Assembly: GCF_011038655.2 (NCBI RefSeq)
Contig: NZ_CP064954.1
Location: 620,001-684,000 of the forward strand
Length of the DNA stretch: 64,000 nucleotides
Source of the DNA: Corynebacterium lizhenjunii
GTDB lineage: Bacteria; Actinomycetota; Actinomycetes; Mycobacteriales; Mycobacteriaceae
Reading direction: 5' to 3'
Shown here piece by piece: positions 44,801 through 53,455 of the stretch. The translations under genes and the position numbers were made by a program. Numbering within the stretch: the first letter of the stretch is position 1; each line of letters begins with the position of its first letter. Below the pieces are notes generated by a model. That model was not told the origin of the DNA and did no database searches. It was given only the letters and a program-made list of their open reading frames with translations.

Positions 44801-45105
44801 GCAAGCTGCGGGTTGGTGCTGATAGCGCCCGGGTGATTACTGCCCCTGCTGGACAGACGGGGGAGGAGTTTGGCTCAGCGGTAATGGTTTACCCAGCAGC
44901 AGACCGCCAGGGTATTGCCCAGGGAGAGCAAGCCCCGTGGCCGGAGGACGAACTTGCGGAGTTTGCGGGGCAGTTGCCGGGTTTGGTGCATGAACTGCAA
45001 GCCGCGCATATTACCGCGCGGGAGAATCCTGATTGTCAGCGCTGCCGGATTTCTACCGTGTGCCCCGTTCGCCCCGAGGGAAGGATGACTACCGATGTCT
45101 CTTAA
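41848..45105 (+). CDS. adnA: AdnA: helicase-nuclease subunit with vestigial motor
   Basis: A 1085-residue UvrD-like helicase/RecB-like nuclease, first subunit of AdnAB, which resects double-strand breaks in mycobacteria. The N-terminal ATPase looks inactive: Walker A reads GAAGSGVSS, without lysine, and motif II reads VDDAQ rather than DExQ. The later helicase motifs remain (GGDPDQAVFAFRG; SAHGAVGREWDTVIL). The C-terminal nuclease has GTVAHAYLEALGRG, VVDLKTG and QMAAYQLA, and cysteines KCPLQ and CQRCRISTVC for an iron-sulfur cluster. It overlaps adnB by 11 bp. GGAG before ATG 41848 supports the start. Confidence 0.9.
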   Translation: MSPSARSGPYDPHGAVRSGVILPPTPQVRLVAPQALEQPRQWEQDLPRTGRWVVTGAAGSGVSSFLVDTVLDKLRSGADPSGILVVAASKESGAQLRRELSGRLDDYAAQTTMVRSVHSLAFSLVRAHVDEGLRLITGAEQDVVIRQLLAAHAEAGGAYWPEPVRPALELVGFARQLRDFLLRAGERGLGPEDLESLGARHRQTMWEAAGQFMREYEQVMSLSGRRSLSAAEIVSVVRDHPEMTQNSPWHTVVVDDAQLLDPNAGELIARLSETAELTIIGGDPDQAVFAFRGANSRFLTSFAEQLPGVQTVELTTPRRTPAPACVSIVDSARTAQDVVADSVRRRHLEDGVPWSQIAVVVRGGGDISAARRALLAAGVPVHIQPTDVVLGEQRLVASLLQAIHALYHELSTAELEELITGPIGGADPVTLRRLIRGLRRWQPQQRGMDTLREVLDGPLPDFGTLLTGRELAILERVRTVLDAGRAVRDGSVEEVLWAVWSATGLAERLQAAALRGGATGSQADRDLDAVMALFDAAGDFAERYPQLPMEAFIEEILSQDLPTGVRDRRVVAPEAVEIISAHGAVGREWDTVILTGAQEGSWPSLGETGSLFGQEDLIDLLDRSIDPDTHVSHLSDRLAEERRLFHVATTRHRNRLHIVAVDAPQAEEVYEPSRFIAEFCGRGVDLPATLARREAAAALRRSAWARELGLDVPAVISAQRLNHEGELDPLQVSVLSVPAFVAQLRRVVSDVSADGVQREQAARQLARLAQAGVPGAHPAQWWALTVSTGGEAGAEASAESADVPVADPAEPGTVRLPSVSPSKVEKLLKCPLQAVLGDIDSEEATPLAAVRGTVAHAYLEALGRGVDPELAEELSRHTMKELLDVPAWKRDYELSQWDNLVERTRQWVAATRGVYELVGVEVPVDVTVAPGVKVFGYIDRLERERGSENGALVVVDLKTGASVPSAQSVQENPQMAAYQLAVRGGKLRVGADSARVITAPAGQTGEEFGSAVMVYPAADRQGIAQGEQAPWPEDELAEFAGQLPGLVHELQAAHITARENPDCQRCRISTVCPVRPEGRMTTDVS

Positions 45106-48100
45106 TCACTCACAGCAACCGGCTACTCCTGGCGAATTGAGCCCGGAGGCCTTGGCCCAGGCGCTGGGCAAGCCGTTCCCACCTACCTGCGAACAGGCAC
45201 GGGTGATTAGCGGTGGGCTAGAGCCTACGCTGGTGGTGGCAGGCGCCGGTGCAGGCAAGACGGAGACCATGGCCTCCCGGGTGGTGTACCTGGTGGCCAA
45301 TGGCCAAGTGCGCCCGGAGGAAGTCTTGGGCCTGACGTTTACCCGCAAGGCGGCCCGGCAGCTTGAACAACGCATCCGCTCGCAGCTCTACGCCTTGCGC
45401 GACAGCGGGGTTTTAGATCCCGACTCCCCGGCTGCCCGGTCGTTGGAGAACATTTCGGTCAAGGTGATGACGTATGACTCCTACGCGGGAGAATTGGTGC
45501 GGGAGTACGGCCTCCTAGTTCCCGTTGAGCCAGATTCGCGGGTGATTACTGCCGCGGAGCATTACGCGCTGGCGCATGAGGTGGTGAGCCAATGGGAAGG
45601 CGAGCTTATTGCTAAGGAGACGGTGGACACGGTGGTCCAGCGTCTGCTGAGCCTGTCAGATTCCTTGGATTCTGTCCTGAGTAATCCGCAAGACGTCGTG
45701 GAGCATGAGCGGGACTTCCGCATGGAGGTAGCTAATCTGGAGAAATCCCCCCGGACGAAAGGGGAGTACTCCAAGGACTTAGAAAAGTACCTCTACACCC
45801 AGCGGCTGCGCGTGCAGTATCTGCCGCTAGTGGCGGCCTTTAAGGAATACAAGAAGCAGCTGCGGGTAACCACCTTCGGGGAGCAAATGGCGGCAGCGGC
45901 CCAGGTGGCTTCCCAGCATCCGGTGGTCGGCCGCCAGCAGCGGGCACGCTACCGCGCAGTGTTGTTGGACGAGTATCAAGACACCTCGCATGCCCAGAGG
46001 GTTTTGCTGCGAGAGCTCTTTGGCAAGCAGCACTATCCAGAATTATCCGTTACTGCGGTGGGGGATCCCATGCAGGCCATCTATGGCTGGCGTGGGGCAA
46101 CGGTAGAAAACCTCGCGGCGTTTGTGGAGGATTTTCCCACGGCGGCTGGGCCTGCTCCGAAGAAGCAGCTAACTACCTCGTGGCGCAACCCGGAGCGGGT
46201 GCTGAAGATGGCTAATGCCGTGGCTACTGATGTCTTTGGTGAGGCAAACCGTCCGGTGGAGGAATTGAAACCGCGCAAGGATGCTCCGGCCGGCGACATT
46301 CAGTTAGGGTATTTTGCTACCGGGGCACAGGAATCTGCGTTCGTAGCGCAGCACCTGCGCGAGCTCTACCTTAAAGAAGAAGCCACGGCGCAGGCAGAGG
46401 GCCGTGCGCTGAAGTTTTCCGCCGCCGTGTTGGTGCGCACTAATGCGCATGCACGTGAATTTGCTGCTGCGTTGACTCACTACGGGGTGCCTAATGAGAT
46501 TGCGGGGCTTGACGGTTTGCTGTGGCAACCGGAAGTCCAAGACTTGATTGCCCTGGCCACGCTGCTAGTGCGCCCGCAAGAACCCGCCGCAGCGCTGCGC
46601 GTGCTGGCCGGTCCTCTGGTGGGGCTGGGGGTAGCAGATTTAAAGGCCTTGTTGGCGCGCGCGAAGAATCTGGCCGGGGCGCAGGCACAGCGCGTGGCGT
46701 GGGAGCCGGGTAAGGACCCGGTGGAGCATCTGCGGGAGCAACTAGCAGCGGTAACTCTCGAAGGCCCGGATCAGGTTCCGGGGTTGGGGGACGCTGTGGC
46801 AGACCTGGCTGAAAAGGAACGCTATAGCCCGGAGGGCTTGAAGCGGATTGAGTCCTTGGCCGCGCGTTTGCGCCACCTGCGCACCTACTCGTTGGGTAAA
46901 TCCATCGAAGACGTTTTTGCAGACATTGAGGCGCAGTTTATGGTGCGCACAGAGGTCCTCGCCCGCGGTGATGGTGCTGGCACGGCGCACCTGGACCGCT
47001 TTGCAGAAGAAGTTGCCAACTTCCCCGGGCACAACCTGGGTGCGTTTGTGGACTTTGTGGAGCTAGCCCGGGAGCAAGAGCGCGGTTTGAAGATGGGCGA
47101 GGTTCCCGCCCGCGCGGATCGCGTACAGATTATGACGGTGCATAAGGCCAAGGGCTTGGAGTTTGAGCATGTGTGCGTGGTGCGTGCAGATTCCTCCACG
47201 TATAAGGCGCAGGCGAATACCTTCTTAACCAATGTGGACAAGGTCCCCGGCGACGATGATGTGATTGATGCCGGGGATGCCACCCACAGGGGCGAGTTTG
47301 ATAAGGCGTGCAAGGAGTTCCTGGCAGCCGATGCCCAGGCTGAGGCCGAGGAAGCGGCGCGCCTGTTCTATGTGGCCATTACTCGTACAGAAACCACGCT
47401 AACCATCACCGGATCTGGCACCAATCGAGGCCGCGGCAAGAACAAGAAGGGGCCCTATTTCTACTTGGAGCACTTACGCGCGAAATACCCGGATGCCGTG
47501 GTGCACTGGGAGGTCCCCGAAGAGCCGGTAGAGGAAGACGCTGTCTTTATTGGGGGCGGCGTGGGCACCTTCCCAGCGCTGCCGCAGCGCCCGGACGCGC
47601 AGGCAGGTGCTGCCCAAGTCCAGACAGCCTTGTCTCAGCTGCCGCCACTGCGCGCGGGAGAGGTTTTCTCCCAGTGGGAACAAGAGGCCACCGCGCTCAT
47701 TGAGGAATACGCGGCTTTGCAGGCCCCGCAGGTGGACGTGGAGCTTCCCCGGGAGCTCACGGCATCGGACATGGTTGCGTTGCGCACGGACGCCGTGGAG
47801 TTTGCCCGCCGGCAACGTCGACCGGTGCCGTTCAAGCCCAATGCCTACGCCAAGCGCGGCACAGCATTCCATGCATGGTTGGAGCAGCGCTTTGGCGCCG
47901 CGGCACTGTTGGGTGAAGATGAGCTTCCCGGCAGCGGCGAGCCTCTCCCAGAGGCCACGCTGGAGGAGTTGAAGGCCCGCTTCCTGGATTCGCCGTGGGC
48001 GCAGCGCACCCCGCATGCGGTAGAGACTCCCTTCGAGATCACCCTCGGTGGAGTGGTGGTGCGTGGACGCATGGACGCGGTATTCGAGGAAGCGGATGGC

Positions 48101-48352
48101 AGCTGGCTGGTGGTGGACTGGAAGACCGGCCGGAAGCCTGCACCGAAGGATCTGGCTGCAGCGCAGATCCAATTAGCGGTCTACGCCCAGGCCTGGAAGC
48201 GGGTACAACAGCGCCTTCACCCGGAGGGGCAGCCACCACGGGTGCGCGCGGCTTTCCACTATGTGATGAGTAATGAGACTTATGAGCCGGAGCACCTGCC
48301 AGATGGTGCAGAATTGGCCGCACTGGTGGCGCAAGTGCCGCTGGCGGACTAA
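45095..48352 (+). CDS. adnB: AdnB: ATP-dependent helicase-nuclease subunit
   Basis: A 1085-residue UvrD-type motor with nuclease domain. All motor motifs are intact: AGAGAGKTETM (Walker A), LLDEYQDTS (motif II), VGDPMQAIYGWRGA (III), MTVHKAKGLEFEHV (V) and RLFYVAITRTE (VI). The C-terminal RecB-like nuclease shows GTAFHAWLEQRFG, LVVDWKTGRKP and QIQLAVYAQAW. It would drive AdnAB along DNA while AdnA supplies the second nuclease. ATG 45095 lies within the end of adnA, so synthesis is coupled. Confidence 0.92.
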   Translation: MSLNHSQQPATPGELSPEALAQALGKPFPPTCEQARVISGGLEPTLVVAGAGAGKTETMASRVVYLVANGQVRPEEVLGLTFTRKAARQLEQRIRSQLYALRDSGVLDPDSPAARSLENISVKVMTYDSYAGELVREYGLLVPVEPDSRVITAAEHYALAHEVVSQWEGELIAKETVDTVVQRLLSLSDSLDSVLSNPQDVVEHERDFRMEVANLEKSPRTKGEYSKDLEKYLYTQRLRVQYLPLVAAFKEYKKQLRVTTFGEQMAAAAQVASQHPVVGRQQRARYRAVLLDEYQDTSHAQRVLLRELFGKQHYPELSVTAVGDPMQAIYGWRGATVENLAAFVEDFPTAAGPAPKKQLTTSWRNPERVLKMANAVATDVFGEANRPVEELKPRKDAPAGDIQLGYFATGAQESAFVAQHLRELYLKEEATAQAEGRALKFSAAVLVRTNAHAREFAAALTHYGVPNEIAGLDGLLWQPEVQDLIALATLLVRPQEPAAALRVLAGPLVGLGVADLKALLARAKNLAGAQAQRVAWEPGKDPVEHLREQLAAVTLEGPDQVPGLGDAVADLAEKERYSPEGLKRIESLAARLRHLRTYSLGKSIEDVFADIEAQFMVRTEVLARGDGAGTAHLDRFAEEVANFPGHNLGAFVDFVELAREQERGLKMGEVPARADRVQIMTVHKAKGLEFEHVCVVRADSSTYKAQANTFLTNVDKVPGDDDVIDAGDATHRGEFDKACKEFLAADAQAEAEEAARLFYVAITRTETTLTITGSGTNRGRGKNKKGPYFYLEHLRAKYPDAVVHWEVPEEPVEEDAVFIGGGVGTFPALPQRPDAQAGAAQVQTALSQLPPLRAGEVFSQWEQEATALIEEYAALQAPQVDVELPRELTASDMVALRTDAVEFARRQRRPVPFKPNAYAKRGTAFHAWLEQRFGAAALLGEDELPGSGEPLPEATLEELKARFLDSPWAQRTPHAVETPFEITLGGVVVRGRMDAVFEEADGSWLVVDWKTGRKPAPKDLAAAQIQLAVYAQAWKRVQQRLHPEGQPPRVRAAFHYVMSNETYEPEHLPDGAELAALVAQVPLAD

Positions 48353-48453
48353 GGTAATGTGCTCCGTCACTAGGCGGCAGTGCGCGCACCGCAGCCAGTG
48401 GACAAACTCAAAGGTCGGATTGTCGGCTAGTCGATCGAAGGAAGGTGTGCGAC

Positions 48454-49590
48454 GTGCCGGTGAGCAAAGCACAGCGTATGAGCACGCGCCTGGCGCGCCA
48501 CATCAAGTCAAACGTAGATCTGGGCACACTGCCAGACCACGGTTTGCTCGATGTCATCACGGTCCCGCGCTATCACGGGGCCAGCCCGTGGAAGGCGTTG
48601 TTCACGCGGTTGTTCTGGGCGTTTATGCTGCTGGTGGGCGTTACCTTGGTGGTTTACTTCGACCGGGAGGGCTACTCGGAGGATCTGTCGCTGCTCGATG
48701 CCGCGTATTATGCCTCGGTCTCTCTGACTACGGTGGGCTATGGCGACATTGTGCCGGTTACCCCAGAGGCTCGCTTTGTCAACTTGATCGTAGTGACCCC
48801 GGCCCGTCTGATCTTCCTGGTGTTGTTGGTGGGCACGGCACTGTCTGTGCTGACGGAAAAGACCCGGAAGACTGTTGAAATTCAGCGTTGGAGGAAGAAC
48901 TTGAAGAACCACACCGTAGTCATTGGCTATGGCACCAAGGGCGCAGGTGCTGTGGCTGCGTTGCTGGCGGATGGGATTCCGGCCAACCAGATTGTGGTCA
49001 TTGATAATAACCGCTCGGCATTGGCGAATGCGGAGCATCACGGCTTGGTCACCATCTATGGCTCCGGCACTAAGCAAGATGTGCTCAAAATTGCCGGGGT
49101 GCAGCACGCCGGGTCCATTGTGGTCACGCCTTCGACGGATGACACCGCGGTGCTGTGCACGCTGTCGGTGCGTGAGCTGGCGCCGAAGGCTAACGTGGTG
49201 GCGTCAGTGCGCGAGTCTGAAAACCGCCATTTGTTGCTGCAGTCGGGTGCGGACAACGTGGTGACCTCGGCGGAGACCGCAGGCCGCATGCTGGGCTTGG
49301 CTACGGTGACGCCGAATGTGGTGGAAATGATGGAGGACTTGCTCTCCCCGAACGAGGGCTTTTCGGTTGCTGAGCGCCCCGTGCGCGAGTTTGAGGTGGG
49401 CTCCAACCCGCGTCACTTGGCCGATATTGTGCTGGCGGTGCTCCGCAACAATGAGGTCCACCGGGTAGATACGGTGGATGCCGCCGCGCTGAAGCCGGGG
49501 GATCGTTTGCTGTATATCAAGCATGATTTGCCGCCGGTGTCTGAGGCCATGGATAAGCGCCGCCGGGATGACGATGAGGATGATGACTAG
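48454..49590 (+). CDS. Potassium channel protein with RCK/TrkA-N domain
   Basis: A 378-residue channel subunit. Two membrane helices (LFWAFMLLVGVTLVVYF and FVNLIVVTPARLIFLVLLVGTAL) flank the pore loop with the selectivity filter TVGYGD. A cytoplasmic RCK domain follows: NHTVVIGYGTKGAGAVA binds NAD(H) or nucleotide. The extreme C-terminus is acidic (RRRDDDEDDD). Homologues lie between adnB and the Nudix gene in Mycobacterium (Rv3200c). I start at GTG 48454, 8 bp after GAAGGAAGG; GTG 48445 overlaps that site. The next gene overlaps its TAG by one base. Confidence 0.9.
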   Translation: MPVSKAQRMSTRLARHIKSNVDLGTLPDHGLLDVITVPRYHGASPWKALFTRLFWAFMLLVGVTLVVYFDREGYSEDLSLLDAAYYASVSLTTVGYGDIVPVTPEARFVNLIVVTPARLIFLVLLVGTALSVLTEKTRKTVEIQRWRKNLKNHTVVIGYGTKGAGAVAALLADGIPANQIVVIDNNRSALANAEHHGLVTIYGSGTKQDVLKIAGVQHAGSIVVTPSTDDTAVLCTLSVRELAPKANVVASVRESENRHLLLQSGADNVVTSAETAGRMLGLATVTPNVVEMMEDLLSPNEGFSVAERPVREFEVGSNPRHLADIVLAVLRNNEVHRVDTVDAAALKPGDRLLYIKHDLPPVSEAMDKRRRDDDEDDD

Positions 49591-50309
49591 TGTTTTTGGC
49601 AGTCACTGAATCCGGCCGGGTACAGGTGGATGCCGCTGGCCAGCCTGCCTGGCGTGCCACCGCGCCCGCCCAGGGGACGGGGCTGCGGGTCAAGGTGGCT
49701 CCAGGGCGCTGGGCTGTGGAGGTGGCGCAGGCCCCAGGCGAGTTTGTCGATGCCTCCTCGTCTCCCACCATTGCCGGTGACCGGTTGGCTGCCCGCGCAG
49801 TGGGGTTGCTGCGCAATCGCAGGCTTTCGCGCTTTCATCCCGAAACGGGTGAGGCTTTGGAGTATAGCCAGGGAAATATCGTGGGCCGCGCTAGCAATGG
49901 GCGGGAGATTTTTCCGCGTTTGGATCCGGCTGTGATTGGGGTGGTCACCCATGGTGAGCACATTTTGCTGGGGCGGCATAGCTTGCGCCCTGATTACTAC
50001 TCCTTGCCGGCCGGGTACGTCGATGTGGGGGAAACCCTAGAGCAGGCCTTTGCCCGTGAGGTGTGGGAGGAAACTGGGCGCCGGGTGGACTCTGTGCGCT
50101 ACTGGGGTTCGCAGCCGTGGCCCTCTAGTGGCTCGCTGATGCTGGGCATGTGGGCTACCACGCAAGATGTGGAGGCGGTAGGCGAGTGCGATGGGGAGCT
50201 GGCGCAGGTGCGCTGGGCTAGCAGGGAAGAAGTCCGTCACTTGCCGCTGGCGGCACCAGGGTCTATTGCGTACAGGATGATTATGGAGTGGTTGAGTAAT
50301 GACGCTTGA
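49590..50309 (+). CDS. nudC: NudC-like Nudix hydrolase lacking the zinc ribbon
   Basis: A 239-residue NudC-type hydrolase acting on NAD(H), and perhaps on NAD-capped RNA. The Nudix box is complete, GYVDVGETLEQAFAREVWEETG, as two adjoining pieces, and the NADH-specific array SQPWPSSGSLMLG is present. The four cysteines of the usual zinc ribbon before the Nudix domain are missing: the region RRLSRFHPETGEALEYSQG has none. The N-terminal domain is shortened. GTG 49590 overlaps the channel stop, and the gene overlaps uvrD2 by 11 bp. Confidence 0.85.
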   Translation: MFLAVTESGRVQVDAAGQPAWRATAPAQGTGLRVKVAPGRWAVEVAQAPGEFVDASSSPTIAGDRLAARAVGLLRNRRLSRFHPETGEALEYSQGNIVGRASNGREIFPRLDPAVIGVVTHGEHILLGRHSLRPDYYSLPAGYVDVGETLEQAFAREVWEETGRRVDSVRYWGSQPWPSSGSLMLGMWATTQDVEAVGECDGELAQVRWASREEVRHLPLAAPGSIAYRMIMEWLSNDA

Positions 50310-52386
50310 TTTGAGCATGTTGGATGCGGACCAGCGGGCAGCGGCTCAGGCCCCGCGGGGGCCGGTGTGCATTCTTGCGGGGGCGGGCACGGGTAAGACG
50401 CGAACGATTACCTACCGGATTGCCAATCTGGTGGACCAAGGCTTGGTCAGCCCGCAGCGGGTACTGGCGGTGACGTATACCAACAGGGCAGCGGGGGAGA
50501 TGCGGGATCGCTTGCACCATATGGGCATCGGCGGTGTACAGGCGCGAACGTTCCACTCTGCGGCGCTGCGGCAGCTGAAGTTCTTTTGGCCCCAGGTGGT
50601 GGGGGATTTGCCGTGGCGGCTGGAGACCAGGCGGTTTCCGCTGGTGGGGCGGGCGGTGCGCTCGGCAGGTTTGGATAACTCTACGGACATGGTGCGCGAT
50701 GTGCTGGCAGAGATTGACTGGGCCAAGTCCTACCTCCTTTCACCAGATGGCTACCCGGAGGCAGTGGAGAAGCGGGGGCGCAAGGCCCCGGCGGATCCGG
50801 CCAAGGTGGCCCGGGCTTACCGGCACTATGAGGAGATGAAGTCACAGCCGGAAGGGATGTTGCTGGACTTTTCAGACGTGCTCATCCATGTTGCTGGCGC
50901 TATTGAAAACTCTGCGGGTGTCGCAGACCAGTTCCGGGCGCAGTACCGGACGTTTGTGGTAGACGAGTACCAGGACGTTACCCCGCTGCAGCAGCGAGTG
51001 CTTAGTGCGTGGTTGGGGCAGCGCGATGATTTGACGGTGGTTGGGGACGCCAACCAGACCATTTATTCCTTTACTGGTGCTAGCCCGGACTTTCTGCTGG
51101 ACTTTAGCCGGACGTATCCTCAGGCCACGGTGGTCAAACTCCAGCGCGACTACCGCTCGACCCCGCAGATTACGGCGTTGGCTAATGAGGTCATTTCCCA
51201 AGCTGTAGGCCGCGCAGCCGGGACCCGCCTGGAGCTGGTGGGTATGCGGGAGAAAGGACCCGAGCCGCAATACCAGGCATATGACAGTGAACCGGCGGAA
51301 GCCCAGGCAGTGGCCGAGCAGATTCAGAAACTGTTGTCCCAGGGCGTGCGAGCTGCAGAGATAGCCATTTTGTACCGCACGAATGCGCAGTCGGTGGCGT
51401 TTGAAGAGGCCCTAAGTAACGCCGGGGTGGTTTACCAAGTTCGCGGTGGGGAAGGTTTCTTTGAGCGCACGGAGATCCGCCAGGGCGTGAGCGAGCTGGT
51501 CAAAGCCTCCCGGCGTACTGATCTTCCAGAAGACCCGGTGGCCATCGCACGTGCCGCCTTTGTGCCTTTGGGGCTAAGCTCCGAGGAACCGGATGGTGCG
51601 CAAGCGCGCGAGCGCTGGCAGTCGCTCAAGGCCTTGCTTGGCCTGGTGGAGCAGATTGTGGCAGATATCCCGGGGATCGATCTCCCCGGGGTGTGCGCAG
51701 AACTGGCGCTGCGCCAGGCCAATAAGCAGCCGCCCACGGTCGATGGCGTCACGCTGGCTTCCATGCACGCGGCCAAGGGCTTGGAATGGGACGCGGTGTT
51801 CTTGGTGGGCCTGCAGGAGGGTTCGGTGCCGATTTCTCACGCCATCCGCTCTGGTGAGGATGAGCAGATTGAAGAAGAACGCCGCCTGTTCTACGTGGGA
51901 GTAACCCGCGCCCGGGAGCACCTCTATTGCTCATGGACCCTGGCAAAGAACCCGGATTCTCACCCCAGCCGCAAACGCACCCGCTTCTTGGACGGCATAG
52001 TTCCAGACGTGGCCCCGGCGGCGGCAGGAGCGCGCATGCAGCGGGCGCGGCGCTGCCGGGTATGCCGCCTGCCCTTGGAAACTCCCCGGCAACGATCCTT
52101 GGGCAGGCACGAGGAGTGCGATGGCGGGATGAGCGAGGACATTTTTTCCGCACTACGCGTGTGGCGGTCTGAGCGCGCCCGCCATGACCAGGTCCCGCCG
52201 TACATCATCTTTACTGATGCCACTCTCATGGCCATTGCAGAGCAGCTGCCCCAAGACCAAGCGGAGCTGCTATCCATCAGCGGCATTGGCGAGGTCAAAC
52301 TAGCCAACTACGGTGCGGAAGTCCTGCAGGTCCTGGCGCAGTTCAGCGAGCATGCCACTGGCAGGGGCGAGTCACAGGGGCGTTAG
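50299..52386 (+). CDS. uvrD2: UvrD2 superfamily 1 DNA helicase
   Basis: A 695-residue 3'-5' helicase. Motifs are AGAGTGKTRTI (Walker A), VVDEYQDVTPLQ (motif II), VGDANQTIYSFTGA (III), SMHAAKGLEWDAVFL (V) and RLFYVGVTRARE (VI). A zinc-binding element near residue ~570 has CRVC followed by RHEEC; relative to the mycobacterial tetracysteine element one Cys is replaced by His. A C-terminal HRDC domain closes the protein (LLSISGIGEVKLANYGAEVLQV). UvrD2 is essential in mycobacteria. It overlaps nudC upstream and converges with the ThiF-like gene by 15 bp. Confidence 0.92.
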   Translation: MTLDLSMLDADQRAAAQAPRGPVCILAGAGTGKTRTITYRIANLVDQGLVSPQRVLAVTYTNRAAGEMRDRLHHMGIGGVQARTFHSAALRQLKFFWPQVVGDLPWRLETRRFPLVGRAVRSAGLDNSTDMVRDVLAEIDWAKSYLLSPDGYPEAVEKRGRKAPADPAKVARAYRHYEEMKSQPEGMLLDFSDVLIHVAGAIENSAGVADQFRAQYRTFVVDEYQDVTPLQQRVLSAWLGQRDDLTVVGDANQTIYSFTGASPDFLLDFSRTYPQATVVKLQRDYRSTPQITALANEVISQAVGRAAGTRLELVGMREKGPEPQYQAYDSEPAEAQAVAEQIQKLLSQGVRAAEIAILYRTNAQSVAFEEALSNAGVVYQVRGGEGFFERTEIRQGVSELVKASRRTDLPEDPVAIARAAFVPLGLSSEEPDGAQARERWQSLKALLGLVEQIVADIPGIDLPGVCAELALRQANKQPPTVDGVTLASMHAAKGLEWDAVFLVGLQEGSVPISHAIRSGEDEQIEEERRLFYVGVTRAREHLYCSWTLAKNPDSHPSRKRTRFLDGIVPDVAPAAAGARMQRARRCRVCRLPLETPRQRSLGRHEECDGGMSEDIFSALRVWRSERARHDQVPPYIIFTDATLMAIAEQLPQDQAELLSISGIGEVKLANYGAEVLQVLAQFSEHATGRGESQGR

Positions 52387-53238
52387 GTTGCCGGGGGCAT
52401 CGGCAGTGTCAGCATTAAAGCACGCAGGGCAGCGCGGGTGGGGGTCGAAGAAGTGCTGCTGAGTGCGCCCGTGAACGTCAACGTCATCGGTGCGCCCCGG
52501 ACTCCACAGCACCGGTAAGGCACCGGGAAGTGAGGGCCGACCCACCAGGGAGCGCACCGCGACCACGGTATGGGCAATCGCGGCTGCTCCCACGACTATG
52601 TCTGGCTCCGGGACAGGGCTTATCTGGTTGGTGACCTGGGCCCACAGGGGGTCTAATTCGGTGCGGTAGAGACCAAAACACAATGGGCAAGGGCCTTGTC
52701 CGTTGATGTGCGCCGGGCCCAGCAGCACCCGGGTGTCGAAGGCGGCGACCGGCAGCCAGGTGTGCGTGGTGCGGTGCAGCAAGGTGGATAGTTCTTCTAC
52801 CTCGCTCCATTGATCCACCACCACCACAGGAATCTGCTTGCGCGCCAGAGCTAAAAAGGGCTGGAGTTGCGTGCCTCTGCGCGGCTGGTGCACGAGAAAG
52901 TCATCTGCGCGCAATGCCCCGGCCAATAGAGACGCCAATGGGCTGGAGCCCACGAGGAAGATGTGATCTCTGGGGGTCACGGGGACCCACACCCCGAAGC
53001 GGACGAGCTCTTCAAATAAACTGTCAGCTGCGGCTTTGCTCAACCCGGCGGATTCCAGCGCGTGGCTAAACTCCTCGGCGCGCAGAGGACCCACCAAGCC
53101 CTGCAGAATCTGCGCCACCAGCGGGGCAGGGGTGATTTCAATGATGCCCGCCCGGGTAGCATCCACACCACATTGGAGTGCGTGGAAGTCGCGCGGGTAA
53201 AACCCGACCCCTGGTGCTTGGGTATAGAACTCTTCCAT
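52372..53238 (-). CDS. ThiF/cyclodehydratase-like protein (Rv3196 type)
   Basis: A 288-residue protein related to the E1-like/cyclodehydratase family of azole-peptide systems. Segments include HIFLVGSSPLASLLAGALR (nucleotide-binding-like), and two CxxC pairs, CPLCFGLYR and CPACFN, for structural zinc. No TOMM precursor peptide or YcaO partner is present nearby, and the gene is at the position of chromosomal Rv3196, so I read it as a housekeeping relative rather than a bacteriocin gene. ATG 53238 follows GGGAGG at 6 bp. The last codons contain the repeat word GGGGGCATCGGCA (52396), encoding TADAPG. Confidence 0.7.
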   Translation of the reverse strand: MEEFYTQAPGVGFYPRDFHALQCGVDATRAGIIEITPAPLVAQILQGLVGPLRAEEFSHALESAGLSKAAADSLFEELVRFGVWVPVTPRDHIFLVGSSPLASLLAGALRADDFLVHQPRRGTQLQPFLALARKQIPVVVVDQWSEVEELSTLLHRTTHTWLPVAAFDTRVLLGPAHINGQGPCPLCFGLYRTELDPLWAQVTNQISPVPEPDIVVGAAAIAHTVVAVRSLVGRPSLPGALPVLWSPGRTDDVDVHGRTQQHFFDPHPRCPACFNADTADAPGNLTPL

Positions 53239-53455
53239 GCGTGGCCTCCCCCGAAGAAGTGTGACTAAAGCGGCCAGCCCCGGCAATCCGGGGCCGCGAT
53301 ACCGCCGGTTGCTCCTATTTCAGCACAAGACAGGCGCGTTGTCACTCCTTTTTTAGCCCCAGTGGGGCTACCCGCTGCAGCTTGGCCTGCGTTATCATCC
53401 CGGAGGGCAGGGAGACTTGCTGCGGCCGGAGAGACTTGCTGCAGCGGGCAAGTGG

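Noticed and set aside
52372..53238. Thiazole/oxazole-modified peptide (bacteriocin) cluster
   Set aside because: Only the ThiF-like protein is present; no YcaO, dehydrogenase, precursor or exporter lies nearby, and the gene holds the usual Rv3196 chromosomal position.
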